18,530 nucleotides of DNA from positions 1 to 18,530 of the forward strand of contig JAHEDF010000020.1 in assembly GCA_024641365.1 (NCBI GenBank), read 5' to 3'. A program made the translations under genes and the position numbers. This document shows, in pieces, positions 7,707 to 15,857 of this stretch (positions are counted from its first letter, which is position 1; every line of letters begins with the position of its first letter). Source of the DNA: Planctomycetota bacterium. GTDB taxonomy: Bacteria; Planctomycetota; UBA11346. The notes under the pieces are model-generated. The model was not told the DNA's origin. It made no database searches and was given only the letters and a program-made list of their open reading frames with translations.

Positions 7707-10556
7707 ATGATCCGATTTCTGTGTTTACTGTCTCTTTTTGCTTCGCTCACATGGGCAGGTGACGAAAACGCTCAGTTGGCGCCTGGTCGCGCATCCGGCA
7801 TAAAGGGTGATGCCTCGGTGGTATGGGGCAAGCTCGATAATGGGGTGCGCTATGCCATTAAGGTCAATAATCAGCCACAAGAAAAAGTCTCGCTGCGTTT
7901 ATTAGTTACTACCGGAAGTCTTTTTGAAGAAGATATTCAATTAGGTCTCGCTCATTATCTCGAACATTTAGCATTTAATGGTACGACCCATTATCCACCA
8001 GGAACTTTAGTCACACAATTACAACAATTAGGTTTATCGTTTGGCGCTCACACCAATGCGCACACGAGTTTTGATGAAACTGTTTATAAATTAGATCTTC
8101 CAGATCCGAAAGCGGCAACAGTTGCTATCGGCCTGCGCGTTTTAAGTGATTATGCCGGTGGCATGTTATTAATACCTGCAGAAATAGATCGTGAACGTGG
8201 CATAATTATGGCAGAAATGCGCGATCGTAATTCAGCCAGTTTACGTGAAGCCCAAGTTTTGTATCGAGCCATGTATCCCGGTAAAAAAATTGGTCAGCGA
8301 TTTCCTATTGGTGTTCCAGAAACGGTTAATGCAGCAGACCGCAATGTCATAATGAAATTTTATAATGACTGGTATCGGCCAGAGCGCTTTGTTGTTGTAG
8401 CGGTCGGTGCTGTTGACCCGAGTGCTGTCGCAGTCCAAATTCGCGACGCATTTGAGATGTTAGCTGCCGCAGCTCCGGAACGTGCAGAGCCAGATATGGG
8501 GATCCTTACACCATCAGAATTAACGGTGTGCGTGCATAAAGAGCCAGAAGCCGAGGGCACCACGGTTTCGATTATGCACATGCGTCAACAAGCGCGCCTA
8601 GCTGATTCTATCACCACCCGAACAAATGATTTATTTGACGGTTTAGCCGGTCGTATTTTATCACAACGGTTAAGAAAATTAGTAGCAGCGAATCCAGATG
8701 GACCGGTGTTAGATGCAGCCGGATATTCTTACCAATGGCTCGATGTTTATCATGCGGGCGTACAGGCCAAAACACGCCCAGGCAAAGCATTGGAAACGAT
8801 TGCCATAATAGAACAAGAAATTCGTCGGTTTTATGACCATGGACCGACCACTGCCGAAATAACAACGGTTGTCGCGCAAACGAAAAGCCAACTCGATGCT
8901 GCTGTAGCACAAGCCGGCAACCGAACGAATTCAGGGTTAGCAGATGCGCTTTATAAAGCGATTAAATTTGACGAAGCATTTTTGACGCCAGAACAAGAAA
9001 AACAATTATTGGACCCCATTTTAGTTAATGTGACTCCAGATAAATTATTGGCAGCCTTTAAAAAATCATGGTCAGGTGGGAATCCATTTATTTCAGTAAC
9101 GGGCGTGGACGACTTAGGCCCAGATGGCGAGAAAAAATTACAGGCTGCTTACCGTGCATCGCAAGCGGTTCCTGTTTCAGCGCCAATTGAAAAGAGTGTT
9201 GCAGTGTGGGCTTATGGTGAACGACCAGCCGATCCAGTGCCCAATGCGGGCGAAGAAAGCGAACGCAAACGTAAAGCCGAATTATTTGCAAAAATGGGCA
9301 TAACATTAGATCCAATTGGCCCAATTGATGTTGTAGTAAAACGTACCGAATACAAACCAAATGAAGTGCTGGTACAGGTTCGATTACAATTACCTATGGA
9401 CAAACATCCCGCTGGATGGAGCGAATTAGTTGAGCAGGCATTTTTAGCGGGCGGTTTAGGAAAACATAAAGCCGAAGAATTAGCGGATGTTTTAGCGGGG
9501 ACATCGAGTCGTATATCTTCGCCTCGTTTTGGTGAAAATGATATTGTGATTCAGGCATCATGCTTACCCAAGGATTTAGAAGTGTGTTTTCAACGTTTAG
9601 TCGCGCATTTAAGCGATCCTGGTTGGCATCCTGAAGCTGAAACAAAAGCGAAAGCAGAATGGCTGGAAGCATTAACTGCGGCCGAAACCAATTTAAATAC
9701 GCAAGTGTCTATTCGTTTCCAAAATTTGGCAGTTTATGACGAGCCACACCGTCGCAGTGCTACCAAAGAAGAAGCCCAAGCCGTTACCTTTGCACAAGTA
9801 CGCCCATGGTTTGAAAAAATATTGGCGACATCGCCTATGCAGGTTTCCATAGTTGGCGATATTGATGAACAAGCGGTGCTTGCATTAGCTCGACCATATT
9901 TTGCCACCATAAGCGCCGGTCGTCAGCAAAATATTGTCCACTTGGAATCACCAGATGCGATTAAATTAACAGAAGTGCAACCTATCCCAGCTGGCGTGCA
10001 TCGATTTGCTGTTCCCGGAACGGTGCGTCGCTCTTTAATTCGCATTGCTTGGCCGACCCCTGATTTTTACAATGTTTCGCAAACACGCCGTTTGGGTATG
10101 TTGGCACAAGTTATTGATGAAAAAATGCGCGTTCGTATTCGTGAAGAATTAGGCGATGCTTATTCACCATTTGCTTATCGCTATGCAAGTGAGGCCTATG
10201 CAAATTATGGGTATATCATGACACAAGTAGGGGTCGCGCCCGAGAAAGCCGAAGAAGCACGATTAGCAGTATTGGAAATCGCAAAAGATTTAGCTGACAA
10301 TGGAGTTCCAGCAGATGTATTAGAGCGGGTGAAAATACCCATCATTAAAAACATGACAGCACAACGTCAGCAAAATCAATATTGGATGCGTTCTGTCTTA
10401 TCTGAAATTGCTCAACAGCCGTTCCGATTGGCCTGGGCGAATAACATGGAAGCAGACTACGCTGTAATAAATGCCGAAGAGCTTTCGTTATTAGCGAAAC
10501 AATTTCTCATAAACGATAAAGCGTTGCAGGTCATAGCTGTTTGTGAGGGTAAATAG
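7707..10556 (+). CDS. Exported M16 family zinc metalloprotease, PqqL-type
   Basis: 949 aa, close to the roughly 930 aa of PqqL-like periplasmic M16 proteases. A signal peptide (MIRFLCLLSLFASLTWAG, cleaved near 17) sends it to the periplasm. The inverted zinc motif HXXEH is H83-Y-L-E86-H87 in GLAHYLEHLAFNGT, and the third ligand is probably Glu170 in ERGIIMAEM, with the accompanying Glu163 also conserved. The N-terminal half (about 35-260 plus a linker domain) is the catalytic M16 pair. The C-terminal half repeats the fold (about 545-940) without HXXEH, as expected for the clam-shell architecture in which the second half shapes the chamber. Substrates are probably peptides or unfolded proteins, but nothing here identifies one. 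It converges with the next gene with a 1-nt gap; its terminator lies inside that gene. Confidence 0.93.
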   Translation: MIRFLCLLSLFASLTWAGDENAQLAPGRASGIKGDASVVWGKLDNGVRYAIKVNNQPQEKVSLRLLVTTGSLFEEDIQLGLAHYLEHLAFNGTTHYPPGTLVTQLQQLGLSFGAHTNAHTSFDETVYKLDLPDPKAATVAIGLRVLSDYAGGMLLIPAEIDRERGIIMAEMRDRNSASLREAQVLYRAMYPGKKIGQRFPIGVPETVNAADRNVIMKFYNDWYRPERFVVVAVGAVDPSAVAVQIRDAFEMLAAAAPERAEPDMGILTPSELTVCVHKEPEAEGTTVSIMHMRQQARLADSITTRTNDLFDGLAGRILSQRLRKLVAANPDGPVLDAAGYSYQWLDVYHAGVQAKTRPGKALETIAIIEQEIRRFYDHGPTTAEITTVVAQTKSQLDAAVAQAGNRTNSGLADALYKAIKFDEAFLTPEQEKQLLDPILVNVTPDKLLAAFKKSWSGGNPFISVTGVDDLGPDGEKKLQAAYRASQAVPVSAPIEKSVAVWAYGERPADPVPNAGEESERKRKAELFAKMGITLDPIGPIDVVVKRTEYKPNEVLVQVRLQLPMDKHPAGWSELVEQAFLAGGLGKHKAEELADVLAGTSSRISSPRFGENDIVIQASCLPKDLEVCFQRLVAHLSDPGWHPEAETKAKAEWLEALTAAETNLNTQVSIRFQNLAVYDEPHRRSATKEEAQAVTFAQVRPWFEKILATSPMQVSIVGDIDEQAVLALARPYFATISAGRQQNIVHLESPDAIKLTEVQPIPAGVHRFAVPGTVRRSLIRIAWPTPDFYNVSQTRRLGMLAQVIDEKMRVRIREELGDAYSPFAYRYASEAYANYGYIMTQVGVAPEKAEEARLAVLEIAKDLADNGVPADVLERVKIPIIKNMTAQRQQNQYWMRSVLSEIAQQPFRLAWANNMEADYAVINAEELSLLAKQFLINDKALQVIAVCEGK

Positions 10557-10557
10557 T

Positions 10558-12792
10558 TTATTTTACCCAGGGCCATAATTTCACCCCGTCATGTATTCCG
10601 CTAAGAGATACGGACGGGGCGTTTTTTAATGTACGCAATGCAGTTGGCCAGTCGAGTTTTATCCCACGTGGATAAGCGATGATAGTATTATCAATTAAAC
10701 GAACGACTAATTGATTGCCTATGACGAACGACCAACGTGCCGTTTCTGGTAAAGAAATGATTTGCTGCTGACCATTTTCTTGCAGTATGGTGAGAGAATC
10801 ATTAACGCCGAGTGGCCCAAGCATTGCTAATTGATTTGGCGGCAAATAATAAGGTGTCCCATTAGCATTAATAATTGGGAAGTTGCCAACGCGAATTCCG
10901 AGTAGGGCATCTAAAACAATAATTCGTGTATCGCCTTCTTGAACATAGACATAACCATTACGAATATCCATATTTTGGCTTGGCGCACTAACAAAAGCCC
11001 CAGGACGCCAACGGTTTTTCCATAATAATTTATTAGATTGATTATGACATGCTACCGTAATTGCATCAGGAGTGCGTGATAATTTATAACGCTGATGCAG
11101 CCATAACAATGCACCATCTTCATCACGAGTAGCATGATTATTAATGGTGCGCGAATCAGTTTGCGGCGCGCCAATTCGAGTTTGTGGATCAATGGAGGAT
11201 GTATTGGACAGCGGAGTCTGTCGCCAATTTTCCCACGCTAATGCTGTAAATAATTGATTCCATCGATCCGAGTTATCAATAAGTGTCTCTTGAGTCGCGC
11301 TAAAGACGACCTGCGGATGTAATGCGACAAGGTTATCCATGGCGCTGTAGAGATCGGTGAATGCTGATTGTTGGGCACTTGTTATATGGCTTATGCCGTC
11401 GTCTTTTCCTGAAAAATAGGCACTTAATAATAATGCGCGATCACTTACAGCCATCTCGGGATCTGCCTGGAGAGACGGCAGCGGTTTATCTTTTAGTTGG
11501 GCTAAACCTATGTGTGCACGTAATTTTAACGAATGGCTTTCCGCATCTTGAGCATCAGCTAATACCGTAAGCGCCTCGTCGAATCGATTTGCCGCAATAA
11601 ATAATTGTGCTTTTTGTTGTGGTGATCCTTGCGCTAATTGCTCAGCAAATTGTGTAATACGCCAATGTCGACCATCTGGAGCAACAACATGCGGTTGTGA
11701 TTCCTGTGCGCGTAGCTGCCAGCCAATACCAACAGGTAATTGGTGGCGATAGCGATGAATTTCTTTATTATTTTCAAATAAAATAAATGAGCGATCGGTT
11801 AACCACAAACTTTGTTCACCCCGAACTATAGGCGCGCCAAAAGGAGTCTCATGTAACGATAATGCAGTGACTTTTCCTTCTGTTAATGAAAGACGCCAAC
11901 CAATATTTCCTGTTGCAAACCATCCTGCACCACCAGCAACAGATAATATTTGCGCTCCTTTGGGTAACGGAGTGAGGTGTTGTACCTGACCGCTGTCGTT
12001 AAGTGATCGTAAACCTTGCGAATCTCGAACGAGCACTGCTCCAGGCCCTGAGATGACGGTGGCATTCCTATCGACACGATATTGCCAAATAATTTGATCG
12101 AATGGGTCCAAGGCGAATATCCATCCAGGAATATTTACCCACTGCACCGCTAAATGTGATGTCGTAGTTGTAGAAAGTACGTTAGTACTTTGCGCACTAC
12201 CCGGCGCCCGTAATTGCATAACGGTATCAATGTCAGGGCCTAATCCAGTTAATTGCAGTGCAACATCATGTCTTTTTTCTATAGCCGTTGGTTGTGGCAG
12301 TAAATTTGTAATACCTAAATATTCAATTAACTGTCCGTGATCAAAGGCAATATTGGCAGCATGTTGAACGGTTTTTAGTGCTGTTGGCGCAGGAATAAAA
12401 GAGATGGCGAGTTGCGTACGTTTACGAGTTGAAAAATCCGGATGTAATAAAGTAAGATAACGCGCATCAAGACGTTGTAACGCAGCAGCACGTTCTGTTT
12501 CGGGTAATCGTTTAAGCACAGTTGGTAATGCCAATGTCCAACGAAATGACAAACCGCTGTGCACTGGATCTGGGCGAGCGACAGGATTTAAAAATGCCTC
12601 AATAGGAAGCGCTTCAAAATCCTTCGTATCACCCCGCGATAGGCTAATGAGTGCTTGATTAATAGCCTGCAAATCTTGGCCAGCGAGCGCTAATGGTTGC
12701 ATCGTAGGTGAAGAATTTTCAACAGCGTTGGTGTTGGCGACAACGCTGGACGACACCAACATAACTGCACAGATAGTAATGCCAAAACGCAT
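10558..12792 (-). CDS. Exported PQQ/WD-like beta-propeller protein of unknown function
   Basis: 744 aa. A signal peptide at 1-23 (MRF, hydrophobic core, SSSVVA/NTNA cleavage region) predicts export. Residues 25-200 are largely helical with no recognised motif. From about 210 to 375, strand-turn-strand repeats of PQQ type appear (PGWIFALDPFDQIIWQYR, GWRLSLTEGKVTALSL). Residues 380-440 are a short TPR-like helical insert (NRFDEALTVLADA). A second propeller section fills about 560-744 (LLWKNRWRPG, IIVLDALLGIRVGNF). No catalytic or cofactor residues are evident, so a binding or scaffold role is inferred. The gene starts 89 nt from the divergent NifU-like gene. No clear ribosome site precedes the ATG. 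It resembles the 61-2484 product in having a large extracytoplasmic propeller, but there is no direct sequence match. Confidence 0.75.
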   Translation of the reverse strand: MRFGITICAVMLVSSSVVANTNAVENSSPTMQPLALAGQDLQAINQALISLSRGDTKDFEALPIEAFLNPVARPDPVHSGLSFRWTLALPTVLKRLPETERAAALQRLDARYLTLLHPDFSTRKRTQLAISFIPAPTALKTVQHAANIAFDHGQLIEYLGITNLLPQPTAIEKRHDVALQLTGLGPDIDTVMQLRAPGSAQSTNVLSTTTTSHLAVQWVNIPGWIFALDPFDQIIWQYRVDRNATVISGPGAVLVRDSQGLRSLNDSGQVQHLTPLPKGAQILSVAGGAGWFATGNIGWRLSLTEGKVTALSLHETPFGAPIVRGEQSLWLTDRSFILFENNKEIHRYRHQLPVGIGWQLRAQESQPHVVAPDGRHWRITQFAEQLAQGSPQQKAQLFIAANRFDEALTVLADAQDAESHSLKLRAHIGLAQLKDKPLPSLQADPEMAVSDRALLLSAYFSGKDDGISHITSAQQSAFTDLYSAMDNLVALHPQVVFSATQETLIDNSDRWNQLFTALAWENWRQTPLSNTSSIDPQTRIGAPQTDSRTINNHATRDEDGALLWLHQRYKLSRTPDAITVACHNQSNKLLWKNRWRPGAFVSAPSQNMDIRNGYVYVQEGDTRIIVLDALLGIRVGNFPIINANGTPYYLPPNQLAMLGPLGVNDSLTILQENGQQQIISLPETARWSFVIGNQLVVRLIDNTIIAYPRGIKLDWPTALRTLKNAPSVSLSGIHDGVKLWPWVK
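10584..10627 (+). terminator. Intrinsic terminator of the M16 protease gene inside the convergent gene
   Basis: CCCCGTC (10584-10590) pairs with GACGGGG (10613-10619). An inner GTAT (10593-10596) / ATAC (10608-10611) pair extends the stem. It is followed by CG and six T (10622-10627). The T-run lies on the plus strand, so it acts on transcripts of the protease gene, starting 27 nt after its stop codon. On the minus strand the same bases are codons near the end of the propeller gene. Confidence 0.85.
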
Positions 12793-12881
12793 GGAAGAAT
12801 ACTAGCAAACATCAGACCTGAAGAAACATAGCCTGGGTGGAGGCTTGCGTTAGCGAGGGTTACGGCACCCTTTGCCCTATT

Positions 12882-13721
12882 ATGACACCAGATGAGTTGC
12901 TCACAGATCACGCACGTCGTCCACGAAATGTCGGAAAATTACTCAATGCGACTGCGGTTGGGGACGTCGGCTCAATTGTGGTTGGTGATGCGTTGCGATT
13001 TTATATGCAAGTTAGCGGCGGAAAAATTAGTCAGGCGAAATTTCAGGTATTTAATTGTGCAGACCAAGTGGCGGCTTCATCGGTGTTCACTGAAATGGTT
13101 GTGGGTAAAACAATAGCGGAAGCAAAATTATTATCTCACATAGATGTCTGTGATCATATTGGTGGCTTAGATTTTACCTTTTTACCGCCACGGTTATGGG
13201 CGATTGATGGTTTGCATGCAGCTATAGCAGCTTTTGAAAGTACCGATATAGAAACGGATACTGAATTAGATCCATTATTATGTCGTTGTTTTGGAATTAG
13301 CGAAGAAACCGTGCGACAAGCCGTGCGGATTTCGGGAAGTTCAACCGTCGAAGAGGTGATTGGCGCTACTGGTGCATCAACGGGGTGCGGAACATGTCGC
13401 CCGGATATTGCTGGATTAATTACGGAAGCCACCAAGCCACAAGATGTTCCCCAAGCAGCAAAATCACAACGCGCAGGTCCAGCAGGACGCATTCAGACTT
13501 TATTACGAATACAAAATCTGGTTGGTGAAAAGTTAATGCCCGAATGGCAAGTCCAAGGTGCGCTAGTCGAATTATGGGATTTTGATGGTCAGATAATTAA
13601 AGTGCGGGTTAGTGGCACCTTATTAGAAAATGACGAGGCACGGCGTAGTGCCTTATCAGATTTAGAACAATTAATTAAATCAGAAATCGATGCGCGTATT
13701 GGAGTTGATATCACCACGTGA
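12882..13721 (+). CDS. NifU-architecture protein retaining only the central [2Fe-2S] domain ligands
   Basis: 279 aa with the three-part order of NifU: IscU-like scaffold (1-125), BFD-type [2Fe-2S] domain (130-182) and C-terminal NifU domain (about 205-279). The central cysteines C134, C136, C169 and C172 have exactly the CxC...CxxC spacing of Azotobacter NifU (137, 139, 172, 175). The scaffold site is broken. Val34 stands where Cys35 belongs (VVGD for CGD, Asp36 kept), Cys59 is kept, and the LPPRLWAIDG segment has no third Cys. The C-terminal domain reads SGTLLENDEARR where CxxC is expected. It is therefore unlikely to assemble clusters the standard way, and could be a ferredoxin-like or regulatory derivative. 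No cysteine desulfurase is nearby. The in-frame GTG at 12837 would add 15 residues; the ATG at 12882 gives the family-like opening but lacks a clear ribosome site. It converges with pyrE, 15 nt away. Confidence 0.88.
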   Translation: MTPDELLTDHARRPRNVGKLLNATAVGDVGSIVVGDALRFYMQVSGGKISQAKFQVFNCADQVAASSVFTEMVVGKTIAEAKLLSHIDVCDHIGGLDFTFLPPRLWAIDGLHAAIAAFESTDIETDTELDPLLCRCFGISEETVRQAVRISGSSTVEEVIGATGASTGCGTCRPDIAGLITEATKPQDVPQAAKSQRAGPAGRIQTLLRIQNLVGEKLMPEWQVQGALVELWDFDGQIIKVRVSGTLLENDEARRSALSDLEQLIKSEIDARIGVDITT

Positions 13722-13736
13722 ATTTAAGCCCAGTGC

Positions 13737-14402
13737 TTATGAACCGATCACATGTTTTTTAATGCGTGAGTATTCAACCTCTGATAAATGGCGTTTACCT
13801 GCTATTTCATTTTTTAATAAATAATCTGCTGCTTCGGTAATGGTAATAATTGGCGCAACAGGTATGTTTTGTTCGTTTGATAACTCTTCGATGGCTGTTA
13901 ATGAACCGGAACCTTTTTCCTGACGATCTACGGCAACAACAGCACCAACAATATGTACGCCCGTTGGCCGTAATTTGGCTAATGATTCCCGCATCGCCGT
14001 TCCAGCTGTTAACACATCATCGACTATCACCACTTTAGCGCCGGGTTGCAGGGGAGCCCCGACAAATAAACCGCCGTCACCGTGATCTTTTACTTCTTTA
14101 CGATCATAGGTCCAACCAACACTGCGTTTAACTAATTGTTCATAAGTTGCAGCGGCCGCGAGCGCCAATGGAATACCTTTGTAGGCAGGTCCAAAAATTA
14201 TGGACACCTCAGCACCAAAGCGACGATAAATAGCATCGGCATAAGCTGCGCCGAGTTGTGCTAAATCGCCGCCTTGGTTAAAGCAGCCCGTATTAATAAA
14301 ATACGGACTTTTGCGCCCGCTTTTTAACGTAAAATCGCCAAATTTAAGCGCTTCACGCGCAACTAATAAACGGACAAATGCTTGCTGAGCGTCACTAATC
14401 AT
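13737..14402 (-). CDS. pyrE: Orotate phosphoribosyltransferase
   Basis: 221 aa (E. coli PyrE is 213). It makes orotidine 5'-phosphate from orotate and PRPP in de novo pyrimidine synthesis in the cytoplasm. Diagnostic blocks are FGDFTLKSGRKSPYFIN (21-37, orotate side), IIFGPAYKGIPLA (68-80), the flexible-loop segment YDRKEVKDHG (99-108), and the PRPP-binding signature VVIVDDVLTAGTA (124-136). All key acidic and basic residues are visible. It lies 5 nt downstream of the cyclophilin gene in the same direction, without its own clear Shine-Dalgarno, so translation coupled to that gene is likely. Confidence 0.97.
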   Translation of the reverse strand: MISDAQQAFVRLLVAREALKFGDFTLKSGRKSPYFINTGCFNQGGDLAQLGAAYADAIYRRFGAEVSIIFGPAYKGIPLALAAAATYEQLVKRSVGWTYDRKEVKDHGDGGLFVGAPLQPGAKVVIVDDVLTAGTAMRESLAKLRPTGVHIVGAVVAVDRQEKGSGSLTAIEELSNEQNIPVAPIITITEAADYLLKNEIAGKRHLSEVEYSRIKKHVIGS

Positions 14403-14407
14403 AGAAA

Positions 14408-14863
14408 TTAATCAACAATCTCGACGCTAAAGCGGTCATTACCTTTTACTTTATTGACCACAGCTTGATCTTCGGGACCAACTATGCGGCCAAATACTGT
14501 GTGTACACCATCTAAATGCGGGGTGGCTTTGTGGGTAATAAAAAACTGACTGCCACCGGTATTGGGTCCTGCATGTGCCATACTTAATGTCCCAGGCAAA
14601 TGACGTTCAGGGTTTGATGGTCCTAATTCGCAATTGATATGATAGCCTGGTCCGCCGGTGCCTGGATGTCCTTTCGCGCCCGCTTTACTATTTGGACAGC
14701 CACCTTGAATCATAAAGTCATTGATAACGCGGTGAAAGGCTAATTGATCATAAAAACCAGACTTCGCTAATTTAATAAAATTAGCCACTGTGTTTGGGGC
14801 CGTTTTATCAAATAAGGTGACGTTGATGTCGCCGTGCGGCGTATGAAAAATTGCTTTAGGCAT
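14408..14863 (-). CDS. Cyclophilin-type peptidyl-prolyl cis-trans isomerase
   Basis: 151 aa, a minimal cyclophilin with no signal peptide, hence cytoplasmic like PpiB. It speeds cis-trans isomerisation of X-Pro bonds. The active-site blocks are [13 protein letters not shown] (43-55, with catalytic Arg45, Phe50 and Gln53), [17 protein letters not shown] (94-110), and [13 protein letters not shown] (115-127), where His121 stands at the position that is Trp in human CypA and His in many bacterial enzymes. The ATG has only a weak GGA upstream. It is the first gene of a probable two-gene operon with pyrE. Confidence 0.95.
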   Translation of the reverse strand: MPKAIFHTPHGDINVTLFDKTAPNTVANFIKLAKSGFYDQLAFHRVINDFMIQGGCPNSKAGAKGHPGTGGPGYHINCELGPSNPERHLPGTLSMAHAGPNTGGSQFFITHKATPHLDGVHTVFGRIVGPEDQAVVNKVKGNDRFSVEIVD

Positions 14864-15024
14864 AGGAATTCCGTGCAGAAAAAAGTGCGTCCGCTGTCAT
14901 AAGCAAACATGCACTATGGTGAATTGGTGAAACGAGCGCCCATGCTCAACAGCATGCTGTCGACGGCAAGCCTGACCTCTGGTACAAGGACGCGTCTGGT
15001 TATAAACGTATAGAATTAAATCGA
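14864..15024. other. Intergenic region upstream of the cyclophilin gene
   Basis: 161 bp. It holds a small hairpin CATGCT-CAAC-AGCATG (14941-14956) without a T-run. The promoter for the cyclophilin-pyrE pair should lie here, but I see no strong -35/-10 pair. A plus-strand frame from 14923 stays open to 15168 without an ATG near its beginning and includes the protein-like string DGKPDLWYKDASGYKRIE. No gene is called. Confidence 0.35.
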
Positions 15025-15444
15025 TTATCGGCCAACTTTGGTATAACCGCGTGCTTTCATATTGCGGCTGGCAGCTGCAGCATAGCGTTCCGGATCATGC
15101 AAAACGATGGCTGCCGCCTCTGCATTCGAAACACCTACCATAATGGTTTCTGGGGGCTGAACGATTAGCAATTCAACTGGAATTGGTGCAATAGCTGGAT
15201 CGACCGGATAACCAGTGACCGGACAAATCGTGTTCGCTGAGATCAATTTTCCGGCTTCAATAGAGGCACGCCGTTCAGCGAGTGCCTGTTCTTCACGTGC
15301 TTGCTTTTCAGCTAAAGCTTCCTGCACTTTTTCAGTTGCCGATTTGGGAACGGTCGTAGTGCGTTGGTTTGTACTGCCTTTACCGCAGCCCGTCATCGAC
15401 AGCACCAATGCCGCACAGCAAAAACACAGCACAGTAAATCGCAT
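15025..15444 (-). CDS. Lipoprotein with YHS-like domain lacking the later cysteines
   Basis: 139 aa. It starts with a lipoprotein signal peptide and a lipobox ending MTGC (Cys20), so it should be a lipid-anchored envelope protein. Residues 21-35 are a Ser/Thr-rich tether. Residues 36-64 form a charged helix (EKVQEALAEKQAREEQ...), a likely coiled coil. Residues 71-129 match the small secreted protein at 4580-4852: NTICPVTGxPV, AIAPI, then I-hydrophobic-hydrophobic-GV, and a final P..Y..AA..N.KA helix. As in that protein only the first Cys (Cys74) of the YHS pattern is present. The start at 15444 is fixed by a strong GAGGAG 6 nt upstream; the longer frame upstream runs across the tRNA and is not coding. 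The gene lies downstream of the tRNA terminator. Function unknown. Confidence 0.82.
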   Translation of the reverse strand: MRFTVLCFCCAALVLSMTGCGKGSTNQRTTTVPKSATEKVQEALAEKQAREEQALAERRASIEAGKLISANTICPVTGYPVDPAIAPIPVELLIVQPPETIMVGVSNAEAAAIVLHDPERYAAAASRNMKARGYTKVGR

Positions 15445-15450
15445 AGCAAA

Positions 15451-15456
15451 CTCCTC
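15451..15456 (-). promoter_or_regulatory. Shine-Dalgarno site setting the lipoprotein start
   Basis: On the minus strand GAGGAG, one of the best ribosome sites in the window, ends 6 nt before the ATG at 15444. Confidence 0.75.
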
Positions 15457-15557
15457 GTGTGGCATCATGTATGGCAATTCGCTGAACAAATCCCAGATGC
15501 CTTGCTCGGCTGGTAAGTGTGGCAAGCGGTACCAATTCCTACCACATAGCCCGATAT

Positions 15558-15593
15558 CAAAAAATAAACCCCGCAAGCATTTAGCGTGCGGGG
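15558..15593 (-). terminator. Intrinsic terminator after tRNA-Leu
   Basis: On the minus strand CCCCGCA (15593-15587) pairs with TGCGGGG (15575-15569) around an 11-nt loop, followed by TTTATTTTTTG. It starts 7 nt after the CCA end of the tRNA. The strong GC stem and T-tract make this a confident terminator. Confidence 0.9.
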
Positions 15594-15600
15594 CTTTAGA

Positions 15601-15687
15601 TGGTGCCCAAGATCGGAGTCGAACCGATAAGACCGTGAGGTCGGCGGATTTTGAATCCGCTGCGTCTGCCAATTCCGCCACTCGGGC
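15601..15687 (-). tRNA. tRNA-Leu (anticodon CAA)
   Basis: 87 nt including an encoded 3' CCA. Acceptor stem GCCCGAG / CTTGGGC with discriminator A. The D-arm region GCGGAATTGGCAGACGC is typical of bacterial tRNA-Leu. Anticodon stem GCGGA/TCCGC closes the 7-nt loop TTCAAAA, giving CAA, which reads UUG. The long variable arm (GACC-TCAC-GGTC) marks a class II tRNA. T-stem ATCGG/CCGAT has loop TTCGACT. A terminator follows at once. Confidence 0.97.
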
Positions 15688-15857
15688 AACGGTAAGCTGC
15701 AGTGCGGGTGCGCAAGCTAGGGAGACATTTGAGAGGTGCAACTGGCTGCTGACCAAATGAGGTTGGAAGCATTGGAGTGCAAGATAGCGATCTAACTACG
15801 GCCAAACCTTTCCCAACCGTTAGAAGGTGAGATGCCTTTATTATGGAATTAGAAAAG
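15688..15857. other. Region upstream of tRNA-Leu
   Basis: 170 bp with no supported gene. It must contain the tRNA promoter on the minus strand; candidate hexamers are too degenerate to call. GGTTGG and CCCAACC could pair across about 45 nt, and AGATAGCGATCT is a short palindrome, but no RNA family is recognised. Confidence 0.35.

Noticed and set aside
8241..9672. Several minus-strand open frames of 60-100 codons within the M16 protease gene
   Set aside because: They are antisense shadows of a clearly coding frame, with no ribosome sites or recognisable protein features.
5933..11838. Three copies of GGCGCGCCAA (5933, 11165, 11831)
   Set aside because: All are within coding sequence; two encode Gly-Ala-Pro and one Trp-Arg-Ala-Lys. 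Three copies of an 8-base palindrome are more than chance predicts but no regular spacing or context supports a functional repeat.
12837..12881. GTG start at 12837 for the NifU-like protein
   Set aside because: It adds 15 residues with no family similarity; the ATG at 12882 gives the normal NifU opening. The lack of a clear ribosome site at either keeps some doubt.
13722..13760. Possible terminator between the NifU-like gene and pyrE (TAAGC-CCAGT-GCTTA then a later T-run)
   Set aside because: The 5-bp stem is about 15 nt away from the T-run, so the parts do not form a normal intrinsic terminator.
15445..15756. Longer version of the lipoprotein frame starting at 15756
   Set aside because: It runs across the tRNA-Leu and its terminator, and the lipobox signal peptide with a strong ribosome site begins at 15444.
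15215..15760. 181-codon plus-strand frame antisense to the lipoprotein and tRNA
   Set aside because: It overlaps the tRNA and a strong lipoprotein gene, and its translation shows no protein-like features.
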